Positions 63,603-64,000 of a stretch of 64,000 nucleotides of DNA are shown piece by piece. Positions within the stretch are counted from its first letter, which is position 1. Each line of letters starts with the position of its first letter. The notes below the pieces were generated by a model. It saw only the letters and a program-made list of their open reading frames with translations. It ran no database searches and had not been told where the DNA came from. This stretch comes from CAVZGO01 sp963774935 (GTDB taxonomy: Bacteria; Chloroflexota; Anaerolineae; Anaerolineales; UBA4823). The position numbers were made by a program, and so were the translations under genes. The stretch lies in assembly GCA_963774935.1 (NCBI GenBank), contig CAVZGO010000001.1:310001-374000 (forward strand), read 5' to 3'.

Positions 63603-64000
63603 ATGAATACAATAATCACTGCTTCAGAGACAACCCCAGGAATTTCGGTGGTGATTCCGGTTTATAACAGCCAGGATACCCTCCAGGAATTGGTCGCCAG
63701 GTTCAGATACAGTTCTTCCTGATCTGACAGGCGAATATGAAGTGATTCTGGTCAATGATGGCAGCCATGATTCAAGCTGGGAAGTTATCTCTCAACTGGG
63801 AGAGTCTTACCCCTGGGTGTATGGCTTAAACCTGATGAGAAACTATGGCCAGCACAATGCCCTCCTTTGTGGAATTCGTCAAGCCCAATTTGATATTATC
63901 GTGACAATGGATGATGATCTCCAACATCCACCAGAGGAAATCCACAAGCTGCTAGCGCGACTGGCAGAAGGCAATGATGTGGTGTACGGTGCGCCACAGA
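63603..64000 (+). pseudogene. GT2 family glycosyltransferase, frameshifted and cut by the window end
   Basis: The N-terminal part of a dolichol/polyprenyl-phosphate sugar synthase-like enzyme. The first frame reads ISVVIPVYNSQDTLQELVAR, the nucleotide-sugar start. Near 63700 the frame changes to VLPDLTGEYEVILVNDGS, then GLNLMRNYGQHNALLCGIRQA and TMDDDLQHPPEEI with the metal-binding DDD. An extra T in GGTTC explains the shift, so an error is likely. The gene continues past base 64000. It follows the GT-C-like gene by 49 bases. Confidence 0.8.

Overview
The window reads as one contig of an anaerobic, free-living bacterium, most likely a Chloroflexota member of the Anaerolineae. This is inferred from gene content: an archaeal-style HMG-CoA synthase/thiolase/DUF35 set with a class II HMG-CoA reductase, a tungsten aldehyde:ferredoxin oxidoreductase with its radical SAM maturase, DUF3786, SHOCT and lamin-tail-domain proteins, and a LexA with a Gram-positive-type SOS box. 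No phage, transposase, CRISPR array, rRNA or tRNA gene was recognised.

Layout. 1-5.1 kb: broken PepF peptidase, RRM RNA-binding protein, YkgJ-type cysteine protein, FLVCR-like MFS transporter, PLP amino-acid decarboxylase. 5.2-10 kb: tungsten-enzyme cluster with its own promoter, a hairpin-plus-U-tract leader, AOR, a frameshifted radical SAM maturase, two ubiquitin-fold (MoaD/ThiS-like) proteins and two unknown small proteins. 10-12.1 kb: lipoprotein and a truncated XRE/NB-ARC regulator. 12.2-16.6 kb (minus): HMGR-HMGS-thiolase-DUF35 entry to the mevalonate pathway. 16.7-28.1 kb: GAF sensor kinase, SpoU methyltransferase, HyuAB hydantoinase, MsrPQ, S51 peptidase, two SHOCT membrane proteins, OmpR-type two-component system. 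28.2-34.5 kb: a short-ORF leader with four mutually pairing segments ahead of a RIO kinase, an ABC-2 exporter, and a parA/DUF4177/TauE overlapping operon. 34.7-39.5 kb: RNase H and a thrC-aspartokinase-HAD operon preceded by a Thr-codon leader peptide and attenuator. 39.5-49.3 kb: methyltransferase, phosphodiesterase, lexA, lamin-tail protein, S1 protein, B12 radical SAM, GmhB, DUF3786, GNAT. 49.3-64 kb: MutS, sugar-type ABC ATPase, GpmA, a tandem pair of secreted Cys-repeat proteins (one with an in-frame UGA at a conserved Cys position), DUF1461, spermidine-synthase-like protein, AlaRS, a membrane GT-C-like protein and a truncated GT2.

Seven genes carry apparent frameshifts, mostly within short GC repeats or homopolymers of otherwise well-conserved proteins. 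Consensus errors are a likely cause, so 'broken' calls should be read with that in mind.

The most interesting regulatory finding is the thr leader (35616-35808): promoter, 27-residue peptide with three consecutive Thr codons, and three competing RNA pairings ending in a terminator. Second is the RIO-kinase leader (28246-28476). Third is the UGA/Cys coincidence at 55218. The thiolase of the mevalonate cluster lacks both expected catalytic motif residues.
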